Shown here piece by piece: positions 24,481 to 33,993 of a DNA stretch of 64,000 nt. The notes under the pieces were generated by a model. That model was not told the origin of the DNA. It did no database searches and saw only the letters and a program-made list of their open reading frames with translations. The DNA comes from Christensenella sp. UBA7584 (GTDB taxonomy: Bacteria; Bacillota; Clostridia; Christensenellales; UBA1242): NCBI GenBank assembly GCA_002477805.1, contig DLKQ01000038.1:7207-71206 (forward strand). The letters run 5' to 3'. Numbering within the stretch: position 1 is the stretch's first letter; every line of letters starts with the position of its first letter. The translations under genes and the position numbers were made by a program.

Positions 24481-27279
24481 TTGGCAAAATATACATCGCA
24501 TAATTTGAGTAGCAACAAAAGACTTTCCACTAAAACAAAGTGGGGTATTTCTCTATTTGTTGTTTCGTTTGTGCTTTTATTTTTGGTTGCAACCAATTTT
24601 ATTGTACCAGTTCACGATTTTATTTTAGGCGTATTTGGACTCTGTATTTATCCTATTCTTTTGGTTCTTATGGGAACAGGTGTTCTTCTTATGCTTAAAA
24701 AAGAATATTATGTTGAAAAGATATATTTAATTACAATCATTACTTTGTTTTTTCTTTTAGTTTGTTTTTTTCAACTTGTTCTAACTAACCTAAGTTTAAA
24801 TTTTTCAGATTATATTTCAGCGTGCTATAGTTCAAAAAATACTGCTGGAGGCGTTATTATTGGTCTTATTGTCTATGGACTAAATGCTGGTCTTGGGGTA
24901 TGGGGAACAATAGTCCTTGAAATAATATGCGTAATTGTATGTGTGGCATTAATTATAGATCACTTTTTGAAAATGAAGGAATACAAAAGTATATCAGCAA
25001 GAACACTGAGTTTTCCTACAAACGAAAAAGAAGAGGGTAAATCAAACATAAAAATTAAAAAATTTGTCAAGGAAGAAAATATAGCAAAGACAAAAGAAGA
25101 AAAGCCAAAAATAACTCTAGATTCTTATATCGACAAAAAAGAAGAAGCTAAAAAATCATTATTAGATAAAACTTCATATAAAAATGAAGATGATATGGCT
25201 ATTTCTATTTTCGGTGAAGAATTTGTTAATTCTATTAAAGGTAATGAAAAAAATACAAGAAGTAGTGAAGTAAAAAAGGAATATACACTATCAGAGCTTT
25301 ACGAAGAAAAAAAGAAATTGAATAATGAAGATATGCTTTTTACAAGAGAATTAACAAAAGGGCCCAGCAGATTTATACACAATGAAGAAAAACCTTCTTT
25401 AAAACATAAATTTGATTTTACAAATGCCAATTCATTTGAGAATTTTAAAAATCAGCGAAGTGAAACCTCATCTAATATTCAGGATTTTAAAAATTTTGAA
25501 GAACCGATAAATGATTTTAAAAATCCAAAAAGAGATTTTGAAAAACGTTCCTTAAATAATCAAGCAAGCACTCACATTAATGAAAATATAACAAAAGATT
25601 TTGAAGCTGATTTTAAACCACAAAATATTATTGATATAAATGAACTTGACCTTGATGAAAAAGATGATGTAAGTGAAATTATTGCGCCAAAGCAACCGGC
25701 AGCAAATCCAATTCCTATCTATAGTAGCAAACCAAAACCAGAAATCAAGCCAGAGCAAACGAGAATGTCCGCAACTGAAAATCAAAAACCGAAGAAGAGA
25801 AACAAGCCAGTCCCATATGTTAGACCACCAATTGACCTTTTGACAACAAAATCAACTCAGTTTAAAGAAAATGAAGAAGATTTTCAGACAAAAGCTGTAA
25901 CGCTTGAAGAAACTTTGGAAAGTTTTAAAATTCCTGCGAAAGTAATGGGCATAACAAGAGGGCCAGCTGTCACTAGGTATGAACTTCAAATGCCTGTAGG
26001 TATTCCTGTTAAACGAATAACTCAACATACCGATGATATAGCAATGATGCTTGAAAGTAGGGGGAGTGTCAGAATTGAAACACCAATTCCTGGTCGAAGT
26101 TTAGTGGGGGTTGAGGTTCCAAACGAGCAAATTGCAACTATTGGTCTAAAAGATGTTTTAGATACTGAGTTATTTCTTAATAGCAAGGCTTCCTTAACTT
26201 TTGCACTTGGAAAAGATATTGCAGGCGAATGTAAGGTTTGTAATCTTGAAACTATGCCACATCTATTAGTAGCTGGTTCTACTGGAAGCGGAAAAAGTGT
26301 TTGCCTTAATGTAATACTTATTAGTCTTTTGTATAAACTTGGACCGAATGACTTGAAACTTATTTTAGTTGACCCAAAACGTGTTGAATTTGTAACATAT
26401 AATTATCTTCCACATATGCTTATTCCAAAAGCTATAAACGAAGCACAGCAAGCATTAAATGCTCTTGATTGGGCGATAAAAGAAATGACTCGTAGATATG
26501 ACATATTCAGTGAAAAGAATGTTAAGAACTTCAAAGAGTATAATGCTCTACCAGAGGTTTACAAGGGTGAAGAAGATAAGCTTCCTTATATTGTGATTGT
26601 TATTGATGAGTTAGCTGATTTGATGATGCTTGCTGGTCACGAATTGGAAGAGAAAATTCAAAGGTTGACACAGCTAGCAAGGGCTGCAGGTATACATCTA
26701 ATCTTAGCAACACAAAGGCCATCTGTCAATGTTATTACTGGAGTAATTAAATCAAATCTTCCATCAAGAATAGCGTTTGCAGTGACGGATTTTGCTTCAT
26801 CAAAAACTATTTTGGATAAAGGTGGAGCGGAAAAACTTCTTGGTCGTGGTGATATGCTTTATGCTCCACAAAATTTACCCGAACCTATCAGAATTCAATG
26901 TCCATATGTGGATAGTAAAGAAGTCGTAAATATTACAAACTTTATTAAAGAGCACAACACAACAGAATTTGATGACACTATTTCAAACTATATTAAAAAT
27001 GGTGAAAAGACAAATTCACCAGCTAGTGGAGATACATCATCAGATTCAAATGGTTGGGACCCATTGCTTCCGAAAGCACTTTTGGATTTTATCCAAGCCG
27101 GAGAGGGGTCTGCATCAATGATACAGCGAAGACATAGTATTGGTTATGTTAGAGCAGGAAGAATTATTGACCAAATGGAAAATGCAGGGTTTATTTCTCC
27201 TAAAGACCCCGCAAAACAAATGCGTAGCGTTCTAATAACAATAGACAAATATAATGAAATTTTTGGAGAAGAAAATTAA
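24481..27279 (+). CDS. ftsK: DNA translocase FtsK/SpoIIIE
   Basis: Membrane-anchored motor that pumps chromosomal DNA through the septum and, in spore formers, into the forespore. Four N-terminal helices (about 22-160) precede a charged low-complexity linker (170-440) and the motor with Walker A AGSTGSGKSVCLN (about 597-609) and Walker B VIVIDELADLMM. The C-terminal gamma domain includes SMIQRRHSIGYVRAGRIIDQME. The start codon is TTG at 24481 with GGAGAAAAG upstream. 932 residues; the long linker is the only unusual part. Confidence 0.96.
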   Translation: MAKYTSHNLSSNKRLSTKTKWGISLFVVSFVLLFLVATNFIVPVHDFILGVFGLCIYPILLVLMGTGVLLMLKKEYYVEKIYLITIITLFFLLVCFFQLVLTNLSLNFSDYISACYSSKNTAGGVIIGLIVYGLNAGLGVWGTIVLEIICVIVCVALIIDHFLKMKEYKSISARTLSFPTNEKEEGKSNIKIKKFVKEENIAKTKEEKPKITLDSYIDKKEEAKKSLLDKTSYKNEDDMAISIFGEEFVNSIKGNEKNTRSSEVKKEYTLSELYEEKKKLNNEDMLFTRELTKGPSRFIHNEEKPSLKHKFDFTNANSFENFKNQRSETSSNIQDFKNFEEPINDFKNPKRDFEKRSLNNQASTHINENITKDFEADFKPQNIIDINELDLDEKDDVSEIIAPKQPAANPIPIYSSKPKPEIKPEQTRMSATENQKPKKRNKPVPYVRPPIDLLTTKSTQFKENEEDFQTKAVTLEETLESFKIPAKVMGITRGPAVTRYELQMPVGIPVKRITQHTDDIAMMLESRGSVRIETPIPGRSLVGVEVPNEQIATIGLKDVLDTELFLNSKASLTFALGKDIAGECKVCNLETMPHLLVAGSTGSGKSVCLNVILISLLYKLGPNDLKLILVDPKRVEFVTYNYLPHMLIPKAINEAQQALNALDWAIKEMTRRYDIFSEKNVKNFKEYNALPEVYKGEEDKLPYIVIVIDELADLMMLAGHELEEKIQRLTQLARAAGIHLILATQRPSVNVITGVIKSNLPSRIAFAVTDFASSKTILDKGGAEKLLGRGDMLYAPQNLPEPIRIQCPYVDSKEVVNITNFIKEHNTTEFDDTISNYIKNGEKTNSPASGDTSSDSNGWDPLLPKALLDFIQAGEGSASMIQRRHSIGYVRAGRIIDQMENAGFISPKDPAKQMRSVLITIDKYNEIFGEEN

Positions 27280-27296
27280 ACTAAGGGGATATAAAA

Positions 27297-27917
27297 ATGA
27301 ATTTACCAAACAAACTTTCAATGCTAAGAATTATATTAGTTCCAATTATGATGTTTTTCTATCTTGCAACATTCATAAACCCTTGGGGTAAGTTTGTTGC
27401 AGCAGCTATTTTTATAATAGCTGCACTTACAGATTTACTTGATGGGAAAATTGCGAGAAAAACCAATCAAGTAACAGACCTTGGAAAATTACTTGACCCA
27501 ACCGCTGACAGATTACTTTATAACTGTGGGTTACTCTTAGTGGTTGCTGATGGAACTATTCCAATGCCATATGGTGTTATTGGTCTTGCTATATTACTTT
27601 TTAGGGACTTTATTATAAGCGGAATAAGGCAAATAGCAGCCAGTAAGGGCGTAGTTGTTGCTGCAGTGTGGAGTGGAAAACTTAAGGCAATTCTTCATTA
27701 TACACACATTCCAATGTTTATTCTTCTCGCTGGAACATCAAGTTTTTCAGGGGCATTTTGGGATACTTTTAATTATGTTTTATTTATACTTGCTATTGTT
27801 ATTTTTGCTGCAGCAACAGTTGTGACAATTTGGTCTGTTGTGGATTATTATGTAAAAAATAAAGATATAATGAAAGACGGAAAAGAGGAAAAAGCACAAA
27901 TTGATGAGGAAAAATGA
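27297..27917 (+). CDS. pgsA: CDP-diacylglycerol-glycerol-3-phosphate 3-phosphatidyltransferase
   Basis: Makes phosphatidylglycerophosphate, the first committed step to phosphatidylglycerol and cardiolipin. It carries the CDP-alcohol phosphotransferase motif D-G-x2-A-R-x8-G-x3-D-x3-D in DGKIARKTNQVTDLGKLLDP (about 50-70), amid about five membrane helices. It begins MNLPNKLSMLRIILVP, typical. 206 residues with a charged C-terminal tail. Order pgsA-cinA-recA is usual for Firmicutes, and its stop overlaps the next start (ATGA). Confidence 0.96.
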   Translation: MNLPNKLSMLRIILVPIMMFFYLATFINPWGKFVAAAIFIIAALTDLLDGKIARKTNQVTDLGKLLDPTADRLLYNCGLLLVVADGTIPMPYGVIGLAILLFRDFIISGIRQIAASKGVVVAAVWSGKLKAILHYTHIPMFILLAGTSSFSGAFWDTFNYVLFILAIVIFAAATVVTIWSVVDYYVKNKDIMKDGKEEKAQIDEEK

Positions 27918-28996
27918 AAGCAAATCTCATAGTTTTAAAAACACAAGAGAGTCAAGAAGCGTTCTATACATCAATTGAGCCAACATTAACAAGGAAAATG
28001 GCTCAAAACGGTGTGGAGATTTCTAAAACAATAATATTTAAAAGTTCTGATGAGTTTAATAAAAGTCTTTTTGCGCTCCTTGAAAGTTGTTCTATAATTG
28101 TGGTTGATATGTCTATAGAAAATATAGGCATTATCTTCAATCAACTTGACAAGTTTTATGGGACACAAGCAAATCAATTTTCGCAGGGCAAAATATGGAT
28201 TGACCAAAATGTAAGTAGAACTTGTATAATGTTTGATATGAATGAGGTTGATTTTGTGAACAAACTTGATACAAAATTTTTAAAACAGATTTTTGCACCT
28301 ACGAAATTTTTGACCCTTATTAAAACTTACGGACTCGACGAAAGTGAAATTAAAAAAGTTTTTCTTTCTATTCCAAATCCCGAGAATTTTGAGTGGTATA
28401 TTACATCAAATTTTTTAGATTGTGAAATAAGTATACTCGCTGAAGCTGATTATTATAACTCAAATCAAATTTGTAGCTATATACGGCATATTTACGAAAT
28501 ACTTTCTGATTATATCTACTCAGACAATGATGAATCCTTATTTGACAAGTTAGAAGAGCTTTTATCAGTGCGCAACACAAAACTTTCTATTTGTGATAGC
28601 CTCACTAATGGTATATTTCAGACAATGATGATTAATAATTTAAGAAATTACAACCAAAAAGTTATAACTTTTTATAATATCAACAAAACGGAAGATTATA
28701 TTAATGATTTAAAAATTAGTCCTCAGTTTCTAGGAAGATATGAACTTAATTCGGTTGAAGTAATTTATGAAATGGCTACGTCTTTAATTGAAAACACACC
28801 TTGTAATATTGCTTTAGTTCTTGCTGGTACAATTGAAAGACCTTTTATAGCAGTGGGAGATAGTGAAGCTATTCATCTTTATAAATTTCATTTTAATCAC
28901 ACTCATTCTTTAATAAACAATATAATGATTCAGACTTCAATTTTTAAATTAATAAAAAAAATGAAAAAAATGATAGACTTTTTTGAAAAAATGTGA
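27914..28996 (+). CDS. Highly degenerate CinA-like protein
   Basis: 360 residues at the place normally held by cinA (between pgsA and recA). The overall plan fits: an N-terminal MoeA-like half and a C-terminal half (from about 210) in which KLSICDSLTNGIFQTMMINN aligns with the CinA motif LTVAESCTGG, and VIYEMATSLI and NIALVLAGTIERPF follow at the expected distances. The Ser-Cys-Thr-Gly-Gly core of the NMN deamidase is lost, and no MoaB/MoeA substrate motif is clear in the N-half. I infer descent from CinA with loss of the classical activity; without the gene context I would call it unknown. Confidence 0.55.
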   Translation: MKANLIVLKTQESQEAFYTSIEPTLTRKMAQNGVEISKTIIFKSSDEFNKSLFALLESCSIIVVDMSIENIGIIFNQLDKFYGTQANQFSQGKIWIDQNVSRTCIMFDMNEVDFVNKLDTKFLKQIFAPTKFLTLIKTYGLDESEIKKVFLSIPNPENFEWYITSNFLDCEISILAEADYYNSNQICSYIRHIYEILSDYIYSDNDESLFDKLEELLSVRNTKLSICDSLTNGIFQTMMINNLRNYNQKVITFYNINKTEDYINDLKISPQFLGRYELNSVEVIYEMATSLIENTPCNIALVLAGTIERPFIAVGDSEAIHLYKFHFNHTHSLINNIMIQTSIFKLIKKMKKMIDFFEKM

Positions 28997-29016
28997 TACT
29001 ATTAGAACAAATGAAC
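28974..29016 (+). promoter_or_regulatory. Promoter of recA with a half-matching LexA box
   Basis: TAGACT (28974-28979), 17 bp, TACTAT (28997-29002). GAACAAATGAAC (29005-29016) sits at the expected start site; its first nine bases equal the lexA box core GAACAAATG but the second half reads GAAC instead of GTTC/GTTT. SOS control of recA is therefore uncertain. Confidence 0.5.
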
Positions 29017-29032
29017 TAAAGGAAATTTCGTT

Positions 29033-30028
29033 ATGATTGAAAAAGAAAAAGTTTTAGAACAAACAATATCACAAATTGAAAAACAATTTGGAAAAGGCTC
29101 TATTATGAGATTAGGTGAAACAGTATATGAAAATATAGACGTTTTTCCAACAGGCTGTTTGACACTTGATTTAGCACTTGGAATTGGAGGAGTACCACGC
29201 GGTAGAATTGTGGAAATTTATGGTCCAGAAAGTTCAGGTAAGACAACTGTTGCCCTTCACATTGTTGCTCAAGCACAAAAACAAGGTTGTGTTGCAGCTT
29301 TTATTGATGCAGAGCACGCTCTTGACCCTATTTATGCTCAAAAACTTGGTGTAAATCTTGAGGACCTTTATGTTTCTCAACCTGACAACGGAGAGCAAGC
29401 ACTAGATATAACTGAAAGTTTGGTTAGAAGTGGAGCTGTAGATTTGGTTATAGTAGACTCTGTGGCAGCACTAACACCAAGAGCTGAAATTGATGGAGAA
29501 ATGGGTGATAGCCATGTTGGACTTTTAGCTAGATTAATGAGTCAGGCAATGAGAAAACTTACTGCAATAATTAACAAATCGCACGTGTGTGTTATTTTTA
29601 TTAATCAGCTCAGAGAAAAAGTTGGTGTTATGTTTGGTAATCCTGAGACAACAACAGGAGGCAAAGCTTTAAAGTTTTATGCAAGTATTCGTCTTGATGT
29701 GAGAAAATCTGATACAATAAAAGAAGGTGTTGATGCAATCGGAAACAGAACAAAAGTTAAGGTTGTTAAAAACAAGCTTGCTCCACCGTTCAAAACTGCG
29801 GAATTTGATATTATTTATGGTAAAGGTATCTCAAGAGAAGGTTGCGTTCTTGACCTTGCTATAGAAAATAATTTGATACAAAAGAGTGGCGCTTGGTTTT
29901 CATTTAATGACAATAAAATAGGTCAGGGAAAGGAAAATGCAAAACAATACCTTGTTGAGAATCCAGACTTTTGTGCTGAATTGGAAAATAAAATTAGAGA
30001 AATTGTTAAGAATAAACCAATCCTGTAA
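29033..30028 (+). CDS. recA: Recombinase RecA
   Basis: Central strand-exchange protein and LexA co-protease. It has Walker [10 protein letters not shown] (64-72), [20 protein letters not shown], the DNA-binding loop with [20 protein letters not shown], and a C-terminal domain. It is 331 residues; the acidic tail found in many homologues (350 or more residues) is short. AAAGGAAATTTCGTT precedes the ATG. lexA lies about 12 kb downstream in this window. Confidence 0.98.
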   Translation: MIEKEKVLEQTISQIEKQFGKGSIMRLGETVYENIDVFPTGCLTLDLALGIGGVPRGRIVEIYGPESSGKTTVALHIVAQAQKQGCVAAFIDAEHALDPIYAQKLGVNLEDLYVSQPDNGEQALDITESLVRSGAVDLVIVDSVAALTPRAEIDGEMGDSHVGLLARLMSQAMRKLTAIINKSHVCVIFINQLREKVGVMFGNPETTTGGKALKFYASIRLDVRKSDTIKEGVDAIGNRTKVKVVKNKLAPPFKTAEFDIIYGKGISREGCVLDLAIENNLIQKSGAWFSFNDNKIGQGKENAKQYLVENPDFCAELENKIREIVKNKPIL

Positions 30029-30031
30029 GCT

Positions 30032-30055
30032 AAAAGACCTTTAAAGGTCTTTTTT
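30032..30055 (+). terminator. Terminator after recA
   Basis: AAAAGACCTTT and AAAGGTCTTTT form a near-perfect palindromic stem followed by TT. Confidence 0.85.
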
Positions 30056-30057
30056 AC

Positions 30058-30086
30058 TTGACATTGAGCATTATTTGAATTAAAAT
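30058..30086 (+). promoter_or_regulatory. Promoter of rny
   Basis: TTGACA (30058-30063) and TAAAAT (30081-30086), spacer 17 bp, directly behind the recA terminator. Confidence 0.75.
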
Positions 30087-30128
30087 TAGATTGTATAGAG
30101 ATATACTAAAAAATTAAAGGAGATACGT

Positions 30129-31724
30129 ATGCTAAGCACCATAAACACTGGAATGCTTGGCGTGGGAACTGCTGCTTTTGTTTTATCGCTTGTTGGGGCG
30201 ATTATAGTAGGAATAACTTGTGGAATACTTTTAATAAAATTTATCATAAGCAAAAATATAAATAAAACAAAAGCAAATGCTTCTAAAATTTTAGAAGAAG
30301 CTTGTCAAGAAGCTAAAACTATATTGAAAGAGGCTAAGTTATCTGCGCAGGAGATGGCCTTAAATATTAAATCTGAAGTCGAAAATGAAATAAATAACCG
30401 TAGAAACGAAATAGAAAAACTCAATGATAGATATCTTCAAAGAGAAGAATTTATTAATAACAAAGAACAAAATCTTGAAAAAAGAAGTGAAAGCCTTGAA
30501 ATTTTAAAAGATAAATTGGCTGTAAAAGAACAAGAGCTTGAAAATAAAAAACTTGAACTAGAAAATAAAAATAATGAAATCATATCTGAACTTGAAAGAA
30601 TTTCATTATTATCAAAAGAAGATGCAAAAAAAATGCTTATGGAAACAATTGAACAAGATGCAAAATATGATGCAGCTATTCTTGTAAAAAATATTGAACA
30701 AGATGCTAAGGATACAGCACTTAAAAAAGCAACAGAGATTGTTTCCCTTGCAATTCAACAATATTCAGCCGATATTACTAGTGAAACTACTTCTTCAACT
30801 GTGATTTTACCTAATGAGGAGATGAAAGGTAGGCTTATTGGTAGAGAAGGACGAAATATTAAAGCACTTGAGCAAGCAACTGGAATTGATGTAATTATAG
30901 ATGACACACCGGAAGCAATTGTTCTTTCTGGATTTGACCCAATTAGGCGAGAAATTGCAAGGATATCTATACAAAAACTTATGCAAGATGGACGAATACA
31001 TCCTGCACGAATAGAAGAAACTGTTCAAAAGGTTAAAAAGGATATTCAACAAGACATAAAAGAAGCAGGTGAACAAGCTATACTTGAATCAGGTATTCAC
31101 GGACTAAATAATGAACTTGTAAAGCTTTTGGGAAGAATGAAATTTAGAACAAGTTATGGTCAGAATATGTTAAATCATAGTCTAGAAGTATCATATTTTG
31201 CCGGAAAAATGGCAGAAGAACTTGGACTTGATGCTAATGTCGCAAGAAGAGGTGGTTTGCTACACGATATTGGAAAAGCTGTTGATTTTGAAGTCGAGGG
31301 TACTCACGTAAGTATTGGTGTGGAACTTGCAAAGAAATACAAAGAAAATGCTAAAGTTATAAATTGTATTGAAGCACATCACGGAGATGTTGAATTTAAT
31401 TGTATGGAGGCAGTTCTTGTTCAAGCTGCAGATGTTATATCAAGTAGTAGACCTGGAGCTCGCAGAGAATCGGTGGAAAATTATATAAAGAGACTTAAAA
31501 AGCTTGAAGAAATTTCGAATTCCTTTAAGGGTGTAGAAAAATCTTATGCTATTCAGGCTGGGAGAGAAATTAGGATAATTGTTCAACCAGAAACAGTAAG
31601 TGATGCTCAGGCTTTGTTCTTAGCAAAGGAAATTGCAAAAAAGATTGAAAAAGAGATGGATTACCCAGGACAAATAAAAGTGAATGTAATTCGAGAGACA
31701 AGGTCAATAGAATATGCAAAATAA
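30129..31724 (+). CDS. rny: Ribonuclease Y
   Basis: Membrane-anchored endoribonuclease that starts mRNA decay in Firmicutes. It has an N-terminal membrane helix (about 15-42), a long coiled coil (50-210), a KH domain with [15 protein letters not shown] (about 235-250), and an HD domain with GLLHDIGKA (His-Asp, about 376-384). 531 residues, close to the usual 520. AAAGGAGATAC precedes the ATG. Position after recA is conserved. Confidence 0.97.
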   Translation: MLSTINTGMLGVGTAAFVLSLVGAIIVGITCGILLIKFIISKNINKTKANASKILEEACQEAKTILKEAKLSAQEMALNIKSEVENEINNRRNEIEKLNDRYLQREEFINNKEQNLEKRSESLEILKDKLAVKEQELENKKLELENKNNEIISELERISLLSKEDAKKMLMETIEQDAKYDAAILVKNIEQDAKDTALKKATEIVSLAIQQYSADITSETTSSTVILPNEEMKGRLIGREGRNIKALEQATGIDVIIDDTPEAIVLSGFDPIRREIARISIQKLMQDGRIHPARIEETVQKVKKDIQQDIKEAGEQAILESGIHGLNNELVKLLGRMKFRTSYGQNMLNHSLEVSYFAGKMAEELGLDANVARRGGLLHDIGKAVDFEVEGTHVSIGVELAKKYKENAKVINCIEAHHGDVEFNCMEAVLVQAADVISSSRPGARRESVENYIKRLKKLEEISNSFKGVEKSYAIQAGREIRIIVQPETVSDAQALFLAKEIAKKIEKEMDYPGQIKVNVIRETRSIEYAK

Positions 31725-31746
31725 TGGCTTTAAGTCATTATTTTTT
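31718..31746 (+). terminator. Terminator after rny
   Basis: AAATAATG pairs with CATTATTT, loop contains GCTTTAAGT, then TTTC. The stem overlaps the rny stop codon. Confidence 0.75.
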
Positions 31747-31874
31747 CTTGTATAATTGATTATTTTAATGTATTTAATTAGTTTATTAATATTATGCAAA
31801 TAACATTACAAGAAGTTGTTAACGGAATTAAATAATAAAGGACATTTTATCTAAGTGCTCTCATATATAACTTT

Positions 31875-32699
31875 ATGATTAAAATTTGTGATTCACACAA
31901 TGATTTATTATATAAATTAAAAAATGATAATGATATTAAAAACTACCTTGGTACATTGCCAAAGGGTATAGAAAAGCTTTTTTGTGCATATTTTTCTTAT
32001 GATAATGAAAAATGGGCTAGTGTTGAGGATATAGCAAAAAAATTCCAATCATTAAAAAGTTTCAAAAATGCGATTCCTAGCGTCGAAAATTGTTGGTTTG
32101 TTAATGAGGCAAACTTATATGACTTTATACACTGTAGGCCATTTTGTGCCACTTTAACGCATAATACTGACAACAAATTGTGTGGCGGAGCTCTTGGGAA
32201 CGGTGATATAACTATATTAGGGGGAAAAGTCATTCGTTCTTTTGAAAAACATAATATTTTTGTTGATACAGCTCATATGAACGAGAAAAGTTTTTGGTCT
32301 TTTTGTAATCTGAGTACAAAACCATTATTTAATTCTCATACGGGTTTTAATTTTTTCTTTACACACAAACGTAATTTATCTAATAGTCAGATAATGGAAA
32401 TTGTTCGGAGCAGAGGGTATATCGGACTCGCAATGTATCCGTACTTTTTTTCAAACTATTTAATAACTTCAAACAAATTTTGTGAAATTATTTGCAAGTT
32501 TTGGGATAAGTTCGGAACAAAAACACTTGGATTTGGAACAGATTTTAATGGTATTGAAGTATTGCCAAAAGATATAACAAATTACAATGATTTAACCAAA
32601 ATTGCGATTAAATTGAAAAGAATGGGTGCAAGTGATGAAGAAGTTGACTCATTATTTTCTGGGAATTTAATGCACTTTATGAATAGTAATAGTAGATAA
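31875..32699 (+). CDS. Short membrane-dipeptidase-like protein (peptidase M19)
   Basis: 274 residues with the M19 zinc pattern: CDSHNDLLY (His and Asp near 8-10), ATLTHNTDN, VDTAHMNEKSFW and FNSHTGFN (His ligands), and GFGTDFNGIE near the end. Family members usually have 310-400 residues, so some loops are missing. Probably cleaves dipeptides. No ribosome site is visible before the ATG at 31875 and no strong promoter follows the rny terminator. Confidence 0.8.
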   Translation: MIKICDSHNDLLYKLKNDNDIKNYLGTLPKGIEKLFCAYFSYDNEKWASVEDIAKKFQSLKSFKNAIPSVENCWFVNEANLYDFIHCRPFCATLTHNTDNKLCGGALGNGDITILGGKVIRSFEKHNIFVDTAHMNEKSFWSFCNLSTKPLFNSHTGFNFFFTHKRNLSNSQIMEIVRSRGYIGLAMYPYFFSNYLITSNKFCEIICKFWDKFGTKTLGFGTDFNGIEVLPKDITNYNDLTKIAIKLKRMGASDEEVDSLFSGNLMHFMNSNSR

Positions 32700-32902
32700 A
32701 TCTCAGAGAGCTTTTCTTGGATTTTTGAAGGCAGATTTAAAAGCTAGTAAGATATACAAATTTTTCAAGAGCTAACTACCCATATACAGAATTACACTAT
32801 CTTTAATGCTATACCACCAAAAATTAGATACCCTTCAGTATTTAAAGGATATTTACCCAAAAATACACTGCTGATAGACTGATGATAGACTGAAAAAAAC
32901 AA
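32700..32902 (+). other. Gene-free stretch with possible decayed coding sequence
   Basis: Two neighbouring frames read protein-like: SQRAFLGFLKADLKASKIYK up to a TAA near 32772, then in another frame NYTIFNAIPPKIRYPSVF to a TGA at 32880. A single frameshift would join them. There is a small direct repeat GATAGACTGA near 32875-32890. I cannot assign a family; it may be a relic or chance. Confidence 0.2.
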
Positions 32903-32935
32903 AAATAGTTAGAAAAAACTAACTATCTTTTTATT
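32903..32935. terminator. Bidirectional terminator (tRNA-Trp side)
   Basis: ATAGTTAG (32903-32910) pairs with CTAACTAT (32917-32924). The plus-strand tail is CTTTTTATTTT; the minus-strand tail is TTTTGTTTTTTTC, so it would end the tRNA-Trp transcript. Confidence 0.8.
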
Positions 32936-32997
32936 TTGTACACAATCTAAATCAAATAAAGTATTTCGTAGAATAATTGTTCAGATTATGTGATAAT

Positions 32998-33072
32998 TGG
33001 CAGGGGAGCAGAGACTCGAACTCTGAACCAATGGTTTTGGAGACCACTACTCTACCATTGAGCCACTCCCCT
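32998..33072 (-). tRNA. tRNA-Trp (anticodon CCA)
   Basis: Minus-strand cloverleaf: acceptor AGGGGAG/CTCCCCT, D stem GCTC/GAGT, anticodon stem GTGGT/ACCAT with loop CTCCAAA, T stem CAGAG/CTCTG, discriminator G as expected for Trp, CCA encoded. Confidence 0.97.
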
Positions 33073-33083
33073 GTATATTTTTC

Positions 33084-33112
33084 ATTATACAAAATTTTTT
33101 CAAAATAGTCAA
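33084..33112 (-). promoter_or_regulatory. Promoter of tRNA-Trp
   Basis: On the minus strand TTGACT (33112-33107), 17 bp, TATAAT (33089-33084), about 12 bases before the tRNA 5' end. Confidence 0.8.
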
Positions 33113-33129
33113 TAAAATAGTAAAAATTG

Positions 33130-33158
33130 TTGCAAAAATTTTTAAAAGTTATTATAAT
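33130..33158 (+). promoter_or_regulatory. Promoter of rnhA
   Basis: TTGCAA (33130-33135), spacer 17 bp, TATAAT (33153-33158), diverging from the tRNA-Trp promoter. Confidence 0.75.
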
Positions 33159-33175
33159 AACATAAAGAGGTAATG

Positions 33176-33616
33176 ATGAAAATAGTTGAGTTATACACCG
33201 ATGGTGCTTGCAGTTATAATCCCGGCCCTGGTGGGTGGGGAGTGGTTCTAATATATCAAGGTTATGAAAAGCGATTGAGCGGATTTGTTGATAATACAAC
33301 AAACAATCAGATGGAGTTATTAGCAGTAATTAAGGGGTTGCAACAACTGAAAGAGCCTTGCAATGTTTTGCTTTATAGTGATTCTGCATACGTTGTAAAT
33401 GCTTTTCAGAAAAAATGGATAGATGATTGGGTTGTTAAAAATTGGAAAACATCTAGTAAAAAAAAAGTGAAAAACGTGGAGCTTTGGCAAGAACTATTTG
33501 CGCTATCAAAGAAAAATAACATCACGTGGATAAAGGTAAAAGGGCACTCAGATAACGAGTATAACAACATTTGTGACAAACTTGCTAGAACTGAAATAGA
33601 AAAACATATTTCATAG
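33176..33616 (+). CDS. rnhA: Ribonuclease HI
   Basis: Degrades RNA in RNA-DNA hybrids. The four acidic catalytic residues appear in ELYTDGAC (Asp), NNQMELLAVI (Glu), LYSDSAYVV (Asp) and the C-terminal NICDKLAR (Asp), with VKGHSDNEYN before it. It contains the basic handle KNWKTSSKKKVKN. 146 residues from the ATG at 33176, preferred over 33173 because AGAGG then sits five bases upstream. Followed closely by the DivIC-like gene. Confidence 0.96.
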   Translation: MKIVELYTDGACSYNPGPGGWGVVLIYQGYEKRLSGFVDNTTNNQMELLAVIKGLQQLKEPCNVLLYSDSAYVVNAFQKKWIDDWVVKNWKTSSKKKVKNVELWQELFALSKKNNITWIKVKGHSDNEYNNICDKLARTEIEKHIS

Positions 33617-33630
33617 AGGGGGAGAAGCTT

Positions 33631-33891
33631 ATGATTAAAAATCTTTCAAAGTCACGCTTTATTTTTATTTTAGTTATTGCAATTATTTTAATTTCGGTTA
33701 TTATTGCTCAATTTATCACCCTTTCTGTACTTAAAGGTCAAGAGAATAATTTGAATAGTCAATTAAATGAAATCAATTCTAAAATTGAGAAAATACCTTC
33801 GGAAGAAGATATCAAAAATAGTGAGCAAGATAGAGCAAGATGGGACCTTGGTTATGTTTACGATGATGAAAAAATATTTATAGAGGCATAA
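33631..33891 (+). CDS. DivIC/FtsB-like septum formation initiator
   Basis: 86-residue bitopic protein: short cytoplasmic start, one membrane helix (about 10-33), a coiled-coil heptad region (35-60) and the C-terminal box RARWDLGYVYDDEKIFIEA, which matches the AREKLGYV...E..FI box of DivIC/FtsB proteins. Such proteins form the FtsQ-FtsL-FtsB divisome subcomplex. GAGGGGGAGAAG precedes the ATG. It is outside the usual division clusters, so DivIC versus a relative is open. Confidence 0.8.
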   Translation: MIKNLSKSRFIFILVIAIILISVIIAQFITLSVLKGQENNLNSQLNEINSKIEKIPSEEDIKNSEQDRARWDLGYVYDDEKIFIEA

Positions 33892-33906
33892 AAAGGGTAG
33901 TATGTT

Positions 33907-33939
33907 AGTACTATGCAAAACAATTTTGCGTATAGTTAT
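33907..33939 (-). repeat. Dispersed palindromic repeat, copy 1
   Basis: Read on the minus strand: ATAACTATACGCAAAAT-TG-TTTTGCATAGTACT. It shares the core with the copies at 40176, 40791, 42709 and 52149, and shares TTTTGCATAGTACT exactly with the 52149 copy. It lies between the DivIC-like gene and the ABC exporter. Confidence 0.7.
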
Positions 33940-33961
33940 CCCCATTTATACTATGTTTTAA

Positions 33962-33993
33962 AAATAAAAAACCACATAGTGGTTTTTTATTTA
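33962..33993. terminator. Bidirectional terminator between DivIC-like gene and ABC permease
   Basis: AAATAAAAAACCAC and GTGGTTTTTTATTT flank an ATA loop; T-tracts exist on both strands and the permease stop lies within it. Confidence 0.85.

Noticed and set aside
32952..33302. 116-residue minus-strand frame over tRNA-Trp and rnhA
   Set aside because: It runs through the tRNA-Trp gene and opposite the conserved rnhA; artefact.
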